This document shows, piece by piece, positions 46,191-58,523 of a stretch of 64,000 bases of DNA; the first letter of the stretch is position 1, and each line of letters starts with the position of its first letter. This DNA is from Salinimicrobium tongyeongense. GTDB lineage: Bacteria; Bacteroidota; Bacteroidia; Flavobacteriales; Flavobacteriaceae. A program made the translations under genes and the position numbers. The stretch spans positions 62,001 through 126,000 of the forward strand of contig NZ_CP069620.1 of NCBI RefSeq assembly GCF_026109735.1, read 5' to 3'. Below the pieces are notes generated by a model, which did not search any database, was not told the DNA's origin, and saw nothing but the letters and a program-made list of their open reading frames with translations.

Positions 46191-48182
46191 ATGAAAAAAC
46201 TAACTTTAATTTTTATTGTTGCATTAGTCCACTTCTCTGCTCTTGCCCAAAATTCCATAAATATCATTCCTGCACCCCAACATTGGAATCCCACGGGAAG
46301 TCAAATACATTTTAATGCAATACATGCAAAATGGCCTTCTAATATTAATAATAAAGAACAACTACTGTTAAACAGATTTAAACTTGAACTGATAAATCTT
46401 GGGATTCCTTTTGTAGATGCTCCAAGTGATTCTGTTCTAAATCTGGAATTTGACACAGCGTATTTGGATATTAATGCTCAAGATGATGCTTACCAGATAG
46501 AACTGGGTATGAATACCGCTATAAAAGCCGGCTCATACAATGGCCTGGTTCACGCCACCAGAACATTGCTGCAGTTATTCTCTCAGGCTAACCAAAATGG
46601 TAAACTTCCAGCCGGCACAATTATAGACTTCCCGACTTACGAAAAGCGTATGTTGATGATTGATGTGGCCCGCAAGTTTTTTACTGTAGATGAATTGAAG
46701 GATTTTATAAGGATTATGGCCTGGGTAAAGATGAATGAACTTCATTTACATCTTAGTGATAATTCCTGGGGAGGTTACAGTGCATACCGCCTGGAAAGCA
46801 AAAAATACCCCGAACTCACAGCAAAAGATGGCTATTATAGCTGGAAAGAGATTGAGGAACTTCAGGATTTTGCAGCCTCTTACGGTATTACGATTACACC
46901 AGAGATAGATTCTCCCGGACATTCCCTGGCCTTCACAAACATACGTCCCGATCTTAAGAGCCCGTGGTTAAGCCCAAATTATCTGGATATCACTAATGAA
47001 GATACTTATGAATTTATGGAAGAAATTCTGGCAGAAGTCATTCCTCACTTTAATGCTCCAGATTTCCACCTGGGTACAGATGAGTATCGCATTAACAGCA
47101 TAAAAGACGACTCCCTCAAATTTAAAATAGGAGATACATTCCTAAAATATATAAATCACTTTAATTCAGTTGTCAAAAAACACGGGAAAAACGCCCGAAT
47201 CTGGTCGGGATTTGAAAATATGCCAGGTAACACAACAATAGACAATGATGTGATCATAGACATGTGGGAAACCAGTGCTGCCAAAGATAAATCCCAGGAA
47301 GGATATAGTTTAATCAATTCTTCCCACTATTTCTCCTACATAGTTCCCGGAGCTCCTTATTATGGAGTGAACAATAAATTTATTTATGAAGAATGGAGCC
47401 CTCTCATCTTTAGTAATCAGGAGGAACAAAATCTGTCACAAGGTGATCAAAATCTCCTGGGAAGTAAATTACACATCTGGAACGACTTTGGCCCCACAGG
47501 ATATAATATTTCTGAAATTGCACGACTCGCGCTGCCATCTATATATGTTTTTTCTGAAAAAATGTGGGGAACAAAAGCCTACGACTCGGTGGAAGAATTT
47601 AATAGTAAAGCATCAGCTTTAATAAAAATTCCGAACACTTCTATCCTGTCACGGTATTTCACGAATGAAAATACCATACTCAGCAAAAATAAAATTGATT
47701 TATCTGCAAGTTCAAAAACAGAGACTGGCACAACATTAAAGAATTTAGAATATCCCTGGTCTGCAGAAATTACCCTTAAAAGAACAAGCTCCTCTCCCGG
47801 TAAAGAAGTACTGTTATCTTCACAATTAGCCACAGTTTATACAGATTTAGAATTTACTTTTAATGAAAATGACACCTCATACACAAAAAGAGGTATTGCC
47901 ATTGTTCGGGCAAATCAAACAGAAGGAGATACCCCGCTAACCTCTCATAAACCAGATGTGATAATTTTTGAACATAACATTCCTATCGGCAAAACAACTC
48001 ATCTGAGAATATTGGGTGAAAAAGGCAAAACCACTTTATACGCAGATGGAAAATTAATTGGAAGTAAAAACATCCAAACCTTGATTCCTTTAGAATTCAT
48101 TGGCTCCCCAATAGAACCGGTTTTTCAGGGTATCATCCATAATATTAAAGTAAATCAGCTTGAAGAAAAAAGACCTTTTTGA
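46191..48182 (+). CDS. GH20 hexosaminidase (lacto-N-biosidase-like variety), secreted
   Basis: This 663-residue protein has a signal peptide (residues 1-20, HFSALAQ). A GH20b accessory domain (about 22-148) precedes the GH20 barrel (about 150-500), with catalytic pair D297-E298 in FHLGTDEYR. A C-terminal domain of about 140 residues looks like a jelly-roll (LamG-type) module. The HLGTDEY form, rather than HIGGDE, is the one I associate with GH20 lacto-N-biosidases and deep-branching members, so the substrate may be an internal or disaccharide-linked GlcNAc/GalNAc. It overlaps the next open frame by 4 bp. Confidence 0.85.
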   Translation: MKKLTLIFIVALVHFSALAQNSINIIPAPQHWNPTGSQIHFNAIHAKWPSNINNKEQLLLNRFKLELINLGIPFVDAPSDSVLNLEFDTAYLDINAQDDAYQIELGMNTAIKAGSYNGLVHATRTLLQLFSQANQNGKLPAGTIIDFPTYEKRMLMIDVARKFFTVDELKDFIRIMAWVKMNELHLHLSDNSWGGYSAYRLESKKYPELTAKDGYYSWKEIEELQDFAASYGITITPEIDSPGHSLAFTNIRPDLKSPWLSPNYLDITNEDTYEFMEEILAEVIPHFNAPDFHLGTDEYRINSIKDDSLKFKIGDTFLKYINHFNSVVKKHGKNARIWSGFENMPGNTTIDNDVIIDMWETSAAKDKSQEGYSLINSSHYFSYIVPGAPYYGVNNKFIYEEWSPLIFSNQEEQNLSQGDQNLLGSKLHIWNDFGPTGYNISEIARLALPSIYVFSEKMWGTKAYDSVEEFNSKASALIKIPNTSILSRYFTNENTILSKNKIDLSASSKTETGTTLKNLEYPWSAEITLKRTSSSPGKEVLLSSQLATVYTDLEFTFNENDTSYTKRGIAIVRANQTEGDTPLTSHKPDVIIFEHNIPIGKTTHLRILGEKGKTTLYADGKLIGSKNIQTLIPLEFIGSPIEPVFQGIIHNIKVNQLEEKRPF

Positions 48183-48259
48183 CTACCCATTGTGTATCTA
48201 AAATGAATTGTAGTCATGAATTTCAATTTCTTCTGAATAATCTAATAATCGCCTTTACA

Positions 48260-49561
48260 ATGAAAAAATTCCAGCTTATAGTAATCGTTCTATTAAGTAT
48301 TCTCCTGATTTCCTGTAAAAATCAGAAATCTTCTAAAGAAACGCCGGTACAGTATACCCAACGAATTCCCGCAGGTGAAAATTCATGGATTTCCCACAAT
48401 GAACAGCACGATTATCAAATTATAACAAAAGAAGGAATCCGAAACTGGAACGGCAGCGAACCTCTAAAGACCTACTTCAGGATTTCAGAGCAAGGTGAGC
48501 TAAGTGTGGGCTTACACTTAAAGACCTCTTCTGAAAAAGTAATTTTAAAGGCTACTTTAAATGGTGTAAGTAAGAAAATACCTCTCAAAAATGACATTTT
48601 TGGTGATGTTTATCTGGGAGAGTATCCAATCACCCAATCCGGGTACCAGGAACTTATTTTGGAAATATTACAACCAGATCCAGATGTTTCTGTAGATATA
48701 AATGAAGTTTTACTAGCAGGAAAAGCTGCAGAAGGCGATGTGAATTTTGTAACAGACAATTTCCATTTTGGACGTCGGGGTCCCTCTGTACACCTCCGCT
48801 ACCTTATTCCGGAGGAAAGCGATAAACCATTGTACTTCTATAATGAAATAGAAGTACCGGAAGGCGAAGATGTAATTGGCTCCTATTATATGGCAAACGG
48901 GTTTTCTCACGGCTATTTTGGCATACAGGTAAATTCTGAGAGCGAACGCCGCATACTTTTCTCGGTATGGAGCCCTTACGACACGCAAGATCCTGATGAG
49001 ATCCCCGAAGATCAGAAAATAGTATTACTTAAAAAGGGCGACGGAGTAAATACAGGCGAATTCGGGAACGAAGGCTCAGGCGGGCAAAGTTTTAAACGCT
49101 ATATGTGGAAAACAGGAACAACCTACCGTTTCCTTTTAAAAGGCGAACCTGCCGGTCCCGATCATACTGTCTATACCGCCTATTTTTACACACCTGAAAA
49201 AGACGAGTGGGAGCTTATCGCCAGATTTAAAAGACACAAAGCCAGTAATTACCTTGGTAATTTATATTCTTTCTTAGAAAACTTTGTGCCTGCCACCGGT
49301 GATACTGCTCGAAAAGCACATTATAAAAACCAGTGGATCTATGATAAAGACAAGGGTTGGATAGAACTCACCAAGGCCATCTTTACAGCAGATGCCACGG
49401 CTAATCAAAAAGACCGGATGGATTATGCAGGTGGTGAAATTGACGAAGGCTATTATTTGAAGAACTGTGGCTTTTTCAACAACTTTACTCAAGTTGAAAC
49501 AGAGTTTAGCCGCAAAGAAAACGGTTCTGCTCCTCAAATAAAATTTAAAAATCTTCCGTAG
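48260..49561 (+). CDS. DUF3472/DUF5077 lipoprotein
   Basis: The start is set at 48260 (MKKFQLIVIVLLSILLISCK), giving a lipoprotein signal with lipid Cys C19; the open frame extends 27 codons upstream without protein character. The 433-residue product has an N-terminal DUF5077-like beta-sandwich (YTQRIPAGENSW onward) and a C-terminal DUF3472 domain with conserved stretches HFGRRGPSVHLRY and GNEGSGGQSFKRYMW. The biochemical role is unknown; such proteins recur in Bacteroidota glycan loci, suggesting glycan binding. It sits between GH20 and GH27 genes. The full near-palindrome at 48586-48602 is inside it. Confidence 0.82.
   Translation: MKKFQLIVIVLLSILLISCKNQKSSKETPVQYTQRIPAGENSWISHNEQHDYQIITKEGIRNWNGSEPLKTYFRISEQGELSVGLHLKTSSEKVILKATLNGVSKKIPLKNDIFGDVYLGEYPITQSGYQELILEILQPDPDVSVDINEVLLAGKAAEGDVNFVTDNFHFGRRGPSVHLRYLIPEESDKPLYFYNEIEVPEGEDVIGSYYMANGFSHGYFGIQVNSESERRILFSVWSPYDTQDPDEIPEDQKIVLLKKGDGVNTGEFGNEGSGGQSFKRYMWKTGTTYRFLLKGEPAGPDHTVYTAYFYTPEKDEWELIARFKRHKASNYLGNLYSFLENFVPATGDTARKAHYKNQWIYDKDKGWIELTKAIFTADATANQKDRMDYAGGEIDEGYYLKNCGFFNNFTQVETEFSRKENGSAPQIKFKNLP
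48586..48602. repeat. Dispersed near-palindrome inside the DUF3472 gene
   Basis: CAAAAATGACATTTTTG is a perfect 17-bp copy (central A) read in the frame giving LKNDIFG. It is in coding sequence of an unrelated protein. Confidence 0.8.
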
Positions 49562-49774
49562 GTTTTAAGAACCCTTTTTTCCTATTTAATATTTAAATTT
49601 ACAGCAGATATAACAAAAAAAGTAAATTATTATCTTTCGATACTTTGTGTAATAATTAATTATAACTTTCAAAAAAACTTTATTTTCTATACAGAAAAAA
49701 TTGTTTTTACTAAACTGTAAAATCTTATTCAAAATATTGAACAGCCTGTATTTAATCTTCTTAACACATTTAAA

Positions 49775-51001
49775 ATGACACCTAAACCCCTTATTCTACT
49801 GCTCGTATTCTGTTTCTCATTGCTTTCAAGTGCCCAGGACTCCCAGTTGGCTCCTACTCCACCTATGGGATTCATGACCTGGAATTATTTTGGCGATAAC
49901 ATTACTGAACAGGATGTAAAATCTATTGCCAATGCAATGATAGAAGAAGGTCTTGTAGATTTGGGGTACGAATATATTTTTATTGACGACGGCTGGCAGG
50001 GAGGGCGTGATAATCGCAACAACATTATTCCCGATCCTATAAAATTCCCTTCAGGGATTAAAGCTTTGGCAGAATACCTTCACAGCAAAGGAATGAAACT
50101 TGGCATTTATTCCGATGCGGCACAACTTACCTGTGCCGGGTACACAGCTAGTCTCGGTTTTGAAGAACAAGACTCCAAAACTTTTGCATCATGGGATATT
50201 GACTATTTGAAATACGATTACTGTGGTGCCCCAACCGATAGAGAAACTGCCGAGAAAAGGTACTCTAAAATGGCTGATGCTTTGCAAAATTCTGGTCGGG
50301 AGATCGTATTTTCTGTATGTGAATGGGGACAGCGAGAGCCATGGCTATGGGCTAAAGAGGCTGGCGGACAGTTGTGGCGAACCACTTATGACATTCGGGA
50401 TAAATGGAGTGCAAACGCTCCCGAAGGCACCAATCTTCATGAAGAAAGTATAGGTTATGGAATACTAGATATTCTGGAAATCAATGCCGAACTGGATGAG
50501 TATGCCGGTCCGGGAGGATGGAATGACCCTGATATGCTTGTGGTGGGGCTTTATGGCAAAAGCGGCCCATCTGGAGATCAGGGCGGTCATGGTGCCACAA
50601 ATACCGAGTATCAAAGCCAAATGAGCCTGTGGTCTCTTATGGCTGCCCCTTTGATGATAAGCAATGACGTGAGAAATATGGATGATGATACCCGAAGAAT
50701 TCTAACTAATAAAGATATTATAGACATAGATCAGGATCCACTGGGCAAACAGGGTAAAAGAGTAATTAATAAAGACAACTGGCAGGTTTTCGTGAAACCT
50801 TTAACCGATGGAAATTATGCAGTTGGCATCTTAAATACTTCTGAAAAAAAACGAAGATTTAAAAAAAACCTGGACAGTTTAGGTTTGGACGGAAAATATA
50901 AACTGCTGGATGTATGGAGCAAAAAAGGTTATGGAAAAACTGACAAATTAAATTTCCAGGTTCAACCCCATGAAACATTAGTGTTTAAACTGAGTCGATA
51001 A
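49775..51001 (+). CDS. GH27 alpha-galactosidase, secreted
   Basis: This 408-residue protein has a signal peptide (ending LLSSAQ), a GH27 barrel and a C-terminal beta domain. The nucleophile is D148 in LKYDYC; the acid/base lies in WNDPDML (D251/D253). The substrate-recognition loop reads VCEWGQREPW. The Glu after Cys is the alpha-galactosidase residue, where alpha-N-acetylgalactosaminidases have Ser, so release of terminal alpha-galactose is favoured. In this locus it would remove B-antigen-like or alpha-Gal caps. It has a 213-bp A/T-rich leader and may start its own transcript with GH123. Confidence 0.92.
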   Translation: MTPKPLILLLVFCFSLLSSAQDSQLAPTPPMGFMTWNYFGDNITEQDVKSIANAMIEEGLVDLGYEYIFIDDGWQGGRDNRNNIIPDPIKFPSGIKALAEYLHSKGMKLGIYSDAAQLTCAGYTASLGFEEQDSKTFASWDIDYLKYDYCGAPTDRETAEKRYSKMADALQNSGREIVFSVCEWGQREPWLWAKEAGGQLWRTTYDIRDKWSANAPEGTNLHEESIGYGILDILEINAELDEYAGPGGWNDPDMLVVGLYGKSGPSGDQGGHGATNTEYQSQMSLWSLMAAPLMISNDVRNMDDDTRRILTNKDIIDIDQDPLGKQGKRVINKDNWQVFVKPLTDGNYAVGILNTSEKKRRFKKNLDSLGLDGKYKLLDVWSKKGYGKTDKLNFQVQPHETLVFKLSR

Positions 51002-51075
51002 TACTCTTTAATATCACAGGTTTAAAAATTACAACTTCCATTTATATCTCTTTTATAGAAGTCTAAATTCTTGTT

Positions 51076-52890
51076 ATGAACATCATCAGGACATTTCTGT
51101 GGGTATTTGCATTTTTATTCCTGAATGCTCCAATATGGGCTCAAAATCCTGTAGATCAAAATTTTTCCGATAACAAAACAGGACAGGATGAATTTCCAGA
51201 GACTTACTCTGAAGTTTCGAACCCCATTCCTACTCCGGTGCATTTGTGGCAGAATAGGCGTCAAAATGTAGTAGGATGGGGAAATACTGATACTCGCTAC
51301 AAGAAAGAGGAACCAGCCAGGGTCGGGGATATTTCCAACAAGATTGAGATGACCGGGTGGAAGGGTGAGCGGATATCTGCCCAACTCGTGGTTTCGGCAG
51401 TTAAATCTCCTTTAGAACTTTCCTTGGAAGTGAGCGATTTAGTGCATAACAGTAATAAAAAGTGGAGAATAGAACAGAGAACTATATCTACAGGCTTTGT
51501 GCGCTATGTAATGACCGATGAACTCAATAAAGATAAAAAAGGTGCATGCGGTCACAGAAACGCTAAAGATTTTGATTCTACTCTTGTGGCCGACCCTATA
51601 GATCATCTCACTAGAAGCCTTTTAATTCCTAAAAATTCTACCCGTCCCGGATGGGTAAAAATATGGATCCCTCAAAATGCTTTTCCCGGAAGCTATACAG
51701 GAACCTTAAAAGTATTGGATAGCAAAAAAGTCATAAAAAAACTGAAAATTGAGATTAACGTCAAAGATCGAAAAATACCAGCTCCCCAAAAATGGCGTTT
51801 TCACCTCGATCTTTGGCAAAACCCTTACGCTGCTGCACGTTACTATCAAACCGAACTGTGGAGTAAAGCCCATTTTGAAGCAATGGAAAAAGATATTCAG
51901 CATTACGCCAATGCCGGAGGAAAATCTATTACTGCCTCTATTATGAATAAACCCTGGAACGGACAAACCTATGACCCCTTTCAATCTATGGTGACCTGGA
52001 AGCGGAAAATAAATGGGCAATGGGAATTTGGCTTTACCGCTTTTGATAAGTGGGTGAAATTTATGATGAGAATGGGCGTGGACAAACAAATTAACTGCTA
52101 TTCCATGGTGCCATGGCGACTATCTTTTGAATTTTTTGATGAAGCCAGTAATTCTATGAAAATTGTTGAAACGGAACCAGGGGAAAAAGAATATGAAGAA
52201 ATATGGGGGGCAATGCTCACCTCTTTTGCCGCCCACCTCAAAGAAAAGGGTTGGTTCCACAAAACCTATATTTCTATGGACGAGCGTCCTATGGAAGTGA
52301 TGCAGGAAACAATAAAGGTTATTAAAACTGCCGATGCTAATTTCAAGATTTCATTTGCTGGTGGAAACCATCCAGAATTATATGAAGAAATTGATGACTA
52401 CTGCCTTTCGATGGAAGAGTCATTTCCACAGGAAGTAAAGGAAGAACGACGGAAAAATGGCCAGATTAGTACATTTTATACCAGCTGCGCCCATGCCTAT
52501 CCTAACAGTTTTACCTTTAGCCCACCGGCCGAAAGCGAATGGTACGGCTGGTATGCAGCTGCCAATAATCTTGACGGTTACCTGCGGTGGGCTTATGCAA
52601 GTTGGGTTAAAGAGCCTTTACTAGACAGCAGGTTTACTACCTGGGCTGCGGGAGACACCTATTTTGTTTACCCCGGTGGAAGGACTTCCATAAGATTTGA
52701 AAAACTCCTTGCAGGCATTCAGGCGTATGAAAAAATTCTGATTTTGAAAGAAGAATTCAGAAATACAAATAATCAAAAGTCCCTTAAAGAATTAGAAGAA
52801 ATCCTGCATCTTTTCAGTAATAATAACTTTGACCAGACAACAGCTTCCGAAGTAATAGAGAAAGCAAAGCTTGTAATCAATTCCTTTTAA
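51076..52890 (+). CDS. GH123 beta-N-acetylgalactosaminidase (DUF4091), secreted
   Basis: This 604-residue protein has a signal peptide (residues 1-23, APIWAQ), a beta-sandwich N-domain (about 50-230) and a barrel with the adjacent catalytic pair D402-E403 in YISMDERP, the GH123 pair for substrate-assisted catalysis. The C-terminal segment WAYASWVKEPLLDSRF is typical of the DUF4091 part. GH123 enzymes release terminal beta-GalNAc from glycosphingolipid-type or similar glycans. This is the clearest pointer to GalNAc as a main product of the locus. It is last in the + strand run. Confidence 0.93.
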   Translation: MNIIRTFLWVFAFLFLNAPIWAQNPVDQNFSDNKTGQDEFPETYSEVSNPIPTPVHLWQNRRQNVVGWGNTDTRYKKEEPARVGDISNKIEMTGWKGERISAQLVVSAVKSPLELSLEVSDLVHNSNKKWRIEQRTISTGFVRYVMTDELNKDKKGACGHRNAKDFDSTLVADPIDHLTRSLLIPKNSTRPGWVKIWIPQNAFPGSYTGTLKVLDSKKVIKKLKIEINVKDRKIPAPQKWRFHLDLWQNPYAAARYYQTELWSKAHFEAMEKDIQHYANAGGKSITASIMNKPWNGQTYDPFQSMVTWKRKINGQWEFGFTAFDKWVKFMMRMGVDKQINCYSMVPWRLSFEFFDEASNSMKIVETEPGEKEYEEIWGAMLTSFAAHLKEKGWFHKTYISMDERPMEVMQETIKVIKTADANFKISFAGGNHPELYEEIDDYCLSMEESFPQEVKEERRKNGQISTFYTSCAHAYPNSFTFSPPAESEWYGWYAAANNLDGYLRWAYASWVKEPLLDSRFTTWAAGDTYFVYPGGRTSIRFEKLLAGIQAYEKILILKEEFRNTNNQKSLKELEEILHLFSNNNFDQTTASEVIEKAKLVINSF

Positions 52891-53196
52891 AATGGCTGAT
52901 TTACCTAAAATTGTTTGTCAAAAATGGCATTTTTCACCTGAAGAATTCCTCAACATAACCTCCCTCTAATCTCCAAATTTTGTGGAGGATATAAGCCTAT
53001 GTATTCTCCTGTTCAGCCAGTAAATAAAGGCTGATCTTGACCATGAGCGGACCTGTGTCCTATTCCTTCAGGTATTTAGAATACGGGAATCCAGTAGTCA
53101 TTGATACATAGCTCCTTTTTTCTTAAACATAAAAAAGCCTGCCAGATTTAGATAAGGTCTAAATCCGACAGGCTGCATTATTGCTCAACCAAAAAT
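52891..53196. other. Convergent intergenic region between GH123 and GH2 genes
   Basis: This 306-bp region has no coding frame. It contains a near-palindrome copy (52916-52936, TGTCAAAAATGGCATTTTT then CA) 25 bp after GH123, and the GH2 terminator (53128-53176). No hairpin with T-run serving GH123 was found. Confidence 0.7.
53128..53176 (-). terminator. Terminator of the GH2 gene
   Basis: Outer arms GCCTG/CAGGC and inner arms AGATTTAGA/TCTAAATC form an imperfect long hairpin; the A-run at 53128-53134 gives a U-run on the minus transcript. Confidence 0.7.
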
Positions 53197-56352
<3,156 letters not shown>

Positions 56353-58443
56353 TTAGCTTCGGAAAAAATATTTGCTGGAAATGACATTTTTGGAATCTTT
56401 AGGAATTTTCCATTCCAGTTCAAGTTGAGGTTTCTCATTCTTTTTATTTTTGTAGTAGAGCTTAAAAGGGTGTAAGCCTTTTTGAAGAAAAATTTGAGCC
56501 TCCTGAATTTCAACTTCTTTAAAATTATGATCTCCATCAATGAGGTTGATCTCGTGCAACTTTAAGAAGTAGTTACTGTTCGCATTTAAATAAAACTCAT
56601 ATTTACCATCTTCAGGAATGTCTAAGAAGCCTTCAAAAAGAAAAATATCATGTCCCATTTCTTTTATCTCATTAAAGTTAGGCTCCTTTACAGTTCCTTT
56701 TGCTGCAACTTTTAAATCTTCTGTTTTGGGTAACCATGGGTATTTCCCATCATAGCTTTTCCAGATCAGACCTTTTTTCTTTCTTGTTCCTTTTACTGAA
56801 GGTATCGGTACAGAATCATATGGTCGTGGTGCTGAAGAGTTAATGCGTCTCATTTGCAACACCTTAGCTTTCATTTTCTCCTGAAGACCTTTATAAGATG
56901 TACTTTTAGCTAAATTTTTGCTTTGTGCAGGATCATCTGTTACATTATATATTTCAAAATCATCATCGTGAGATTGAATGTTATAACGCAAACCTACCAT
57001 ATCCCCCACACGAAGCATTTGCATTTGATTTCTCACTTTTCCACGATTACTGGCAGCAAATTCAGGATAAGCAGGAGTACTGCCATTTTGGAAATATTCA
57101 ACATACACGTTGCCCTGCTGTACCTTACCTTCTTGAATAAAAGCAGGCAGTAAAGAGGTTCCGTTACTGTTTACCGGTGCCGGAAGTCCTGCAGCATCAG
57201 TAAAGGTTGGAAGCCAGTCATAAAAAATGGAAGGCGATTTTATAATCCTGTTTTTGGCAATTTTTTCCGGCCATTGAACTATTAATGGGGTTCTCAAGCC
57301 TCCTTCCAGCACATCGCGTTTTATACCGTTGTAAGGGCCAAAACTATCAAAAAAATTAGCCTGATTAGCAGCATATTCTGCAGGCAAATAAGACTCTATT
57401 GATGGACCATTATCTGATGCGAATACAACAATAGTATTAGAATCTATTTCAAGGTCTTGCAGTAACTTAATAATATCCCCTACTGCTCTATCAATACGCC
57501 TAATACTTGTGGCATAACGTTTATAAGTAGCCGGCCAGGGAACGGGAGCTGTTTCAGGTCTTTGATCATGATCATACACAGCTTCGGCATAGACAGGTTC
57601 TGTCCAGCTATCGGGGGTACCACTTGCCGTGTTAATCATTTTACCTGGTGTCCCAAGAAACTGTATTCCTCCATTTAATCCACCTCCTTCGGGATAAGCC
57701 TGTGTGGGTAATTCTAAGACTGCATGAGGGGTGTCATATGACAAATAAAGAAAGAAAGGCTTTTTATTCTTTTGAGCTTTTTGAGTAATCCATTTTTTAG
57801 CAACTGCGGTCCACAGATCGGTTGTATAAGCTTTTTCCAGACCAGCACTAACTTCTTTGTTATTTTCCCACACTTCTTTACTTCCACCAAAAATTCCTTC
57901 AACAGGATAATGTTCATGTCCATCCCTATGCCGCACATATCCATAAAAGTAGTCAAATCCTCTTTTTGTAGGATATGCCGGCCAATGCTGCGGATTCTCA
58001 TTTTCTTTGGAAACTATTCCCTGCAAACCCCATTTCCCAATAACAGCTGTATGATAGCCCGCCTTCTGCAGTACACTTCCGAGGGTGTGATTATCGGGCA
58101 GGGCTTTATCAAACTGGTTATCCCTTATCTCTGACTGCCCCTGACTTAAGCCAGTTAGTAACGAGGCACGGGAGGGGGCACATACAGGGGCCGAAGTATA
58201 ATGCTGAGTAAAGATTGCGCCATTTTCAGCCATCTTGTCAAGAGCGGGGGTCTCCAACCATGGACTGGAAGGTTCCTGCTGTCTTCTCTCATTCTGAAAA
58301 AATCTCCCCACATCTCCATAGCCCATATCATCTACGAGAATAAAGATAATATTTGGCTGTTGCTCTTTTAAAGTAACCTCCTGCCCTATAGCATAATTGC
58401 ACAAGAAAAAAATTATTAGGCAGGAGATTTGACGCAAACTCAT
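56353..58443 (-). CDS. Type I sulfatase with C-terminal PA14-like domain
   Basis: This 696-residue protein has a signal peptide (residues 1-20). The alkaline-phosphatase-like sulfatase domain has metal ligands VDDMGYGD (37-44) and the formylglycine signature C88-A-P-S-R in VCAPSRASLLTG, so it needs the anaerobic- or FGE-type maturase, not encoded in this window. ASDNGP is the later metal site. Residues from about 580 on (DIFLFEGFLDIPEDGKYEF) look like a PA14 carbohydrate-binding domain. It would remove sulfate from Gal or GalNAc/GlcNAc. It has its own -7 candidate (58490-58497). Confidence 0.92.
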   Translation of the reverse strand: MSLRQISCLIIFFLCNYAIGQEVTLKEQQPNIIFILVDDMGYGDVGRFFQNERRQQEPSSPWLETPALDKMAENGAIFTQHYTSAPVCAPSRASLLTGLSQGQSEIRDNQFDKALPDNHTLGSVLQKAGYHTAVIGKWGLQGIVSKENENPQHWPAYPTKRGFDYFYGYVRHRDGHEHYPVEGIFGGSKEVWENNKEVSAGLEKAYTTDLWTAVAKKWITQKAQKNKKPFFLYLSYDTPHAVLELPTQAYPEGGGLNGGIQFLGTPGKMINTASGTPDSWTEPVYAEAVYDHDQRPETAPVPWPATYKRYATSIRRIDRAVGDIIKLLQDLEIDSNTIVVFASDNGPSIESYLPAEYAANQANFFDSFGPYNGIKRDVLEGGLRTPLIVQWPEKIAKNRIIKSPSIFYDWLPTFTDAAGLPAPVNSNGTSLLPAFIQEGKVQQGNVYVEYFQNGSTPAYPEFAASNRGKVRNQMQMLRVGDMVGLRYNIQSHDDDFEIYNVTDDPAQSKNLAKSTSYKGLQEKMKAKVLQMRRINSSAPRPYDSVPIPSVKGTRKKKGLIWKSYDGKYPWLPKTEDLKVAAKGTVKEPNFNEIKEMGHDIFLFEGFLDIPEDGKYEFYLNANSNYFLKLHEINLIDGDHNFKEVEIQEAQIFLQKGLHPFKLYYKNKKNEKPQLELEWKIPKDSKNVISSKYFFRS

Positions 58444-58489
58444 AGCTGGGGAGAAATAACATTTCCTCTTAAAGGACGAATGTTTGGAG

Positions 58490-58497
58490 CAAATATA
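58490..58497 (-). promoter_or_regulatory. Candidate -7 element of the sulfatase-GH2 unit
   Basis: TATATTTG (minus strand) matches TAnnTTTG, 46 nt before the sulfatase start, and is identical to the GH97 element. Confidence 0.45.
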
Positions 58498-58523
58498 ATA
58501 TTTGGCAAGTTGAAAAAAATCAT

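Noticed and set aside
49775-51001. GH27 protein as an alpha-N-acetylgalactosaminidase
   Set aside because: The recognition loop has Cys-Glu-Trp as in alpha-galactosidases rather than the Ser/Ala pair of alpha-GalNAcases; GH109 already covers alpha-GalNAc.
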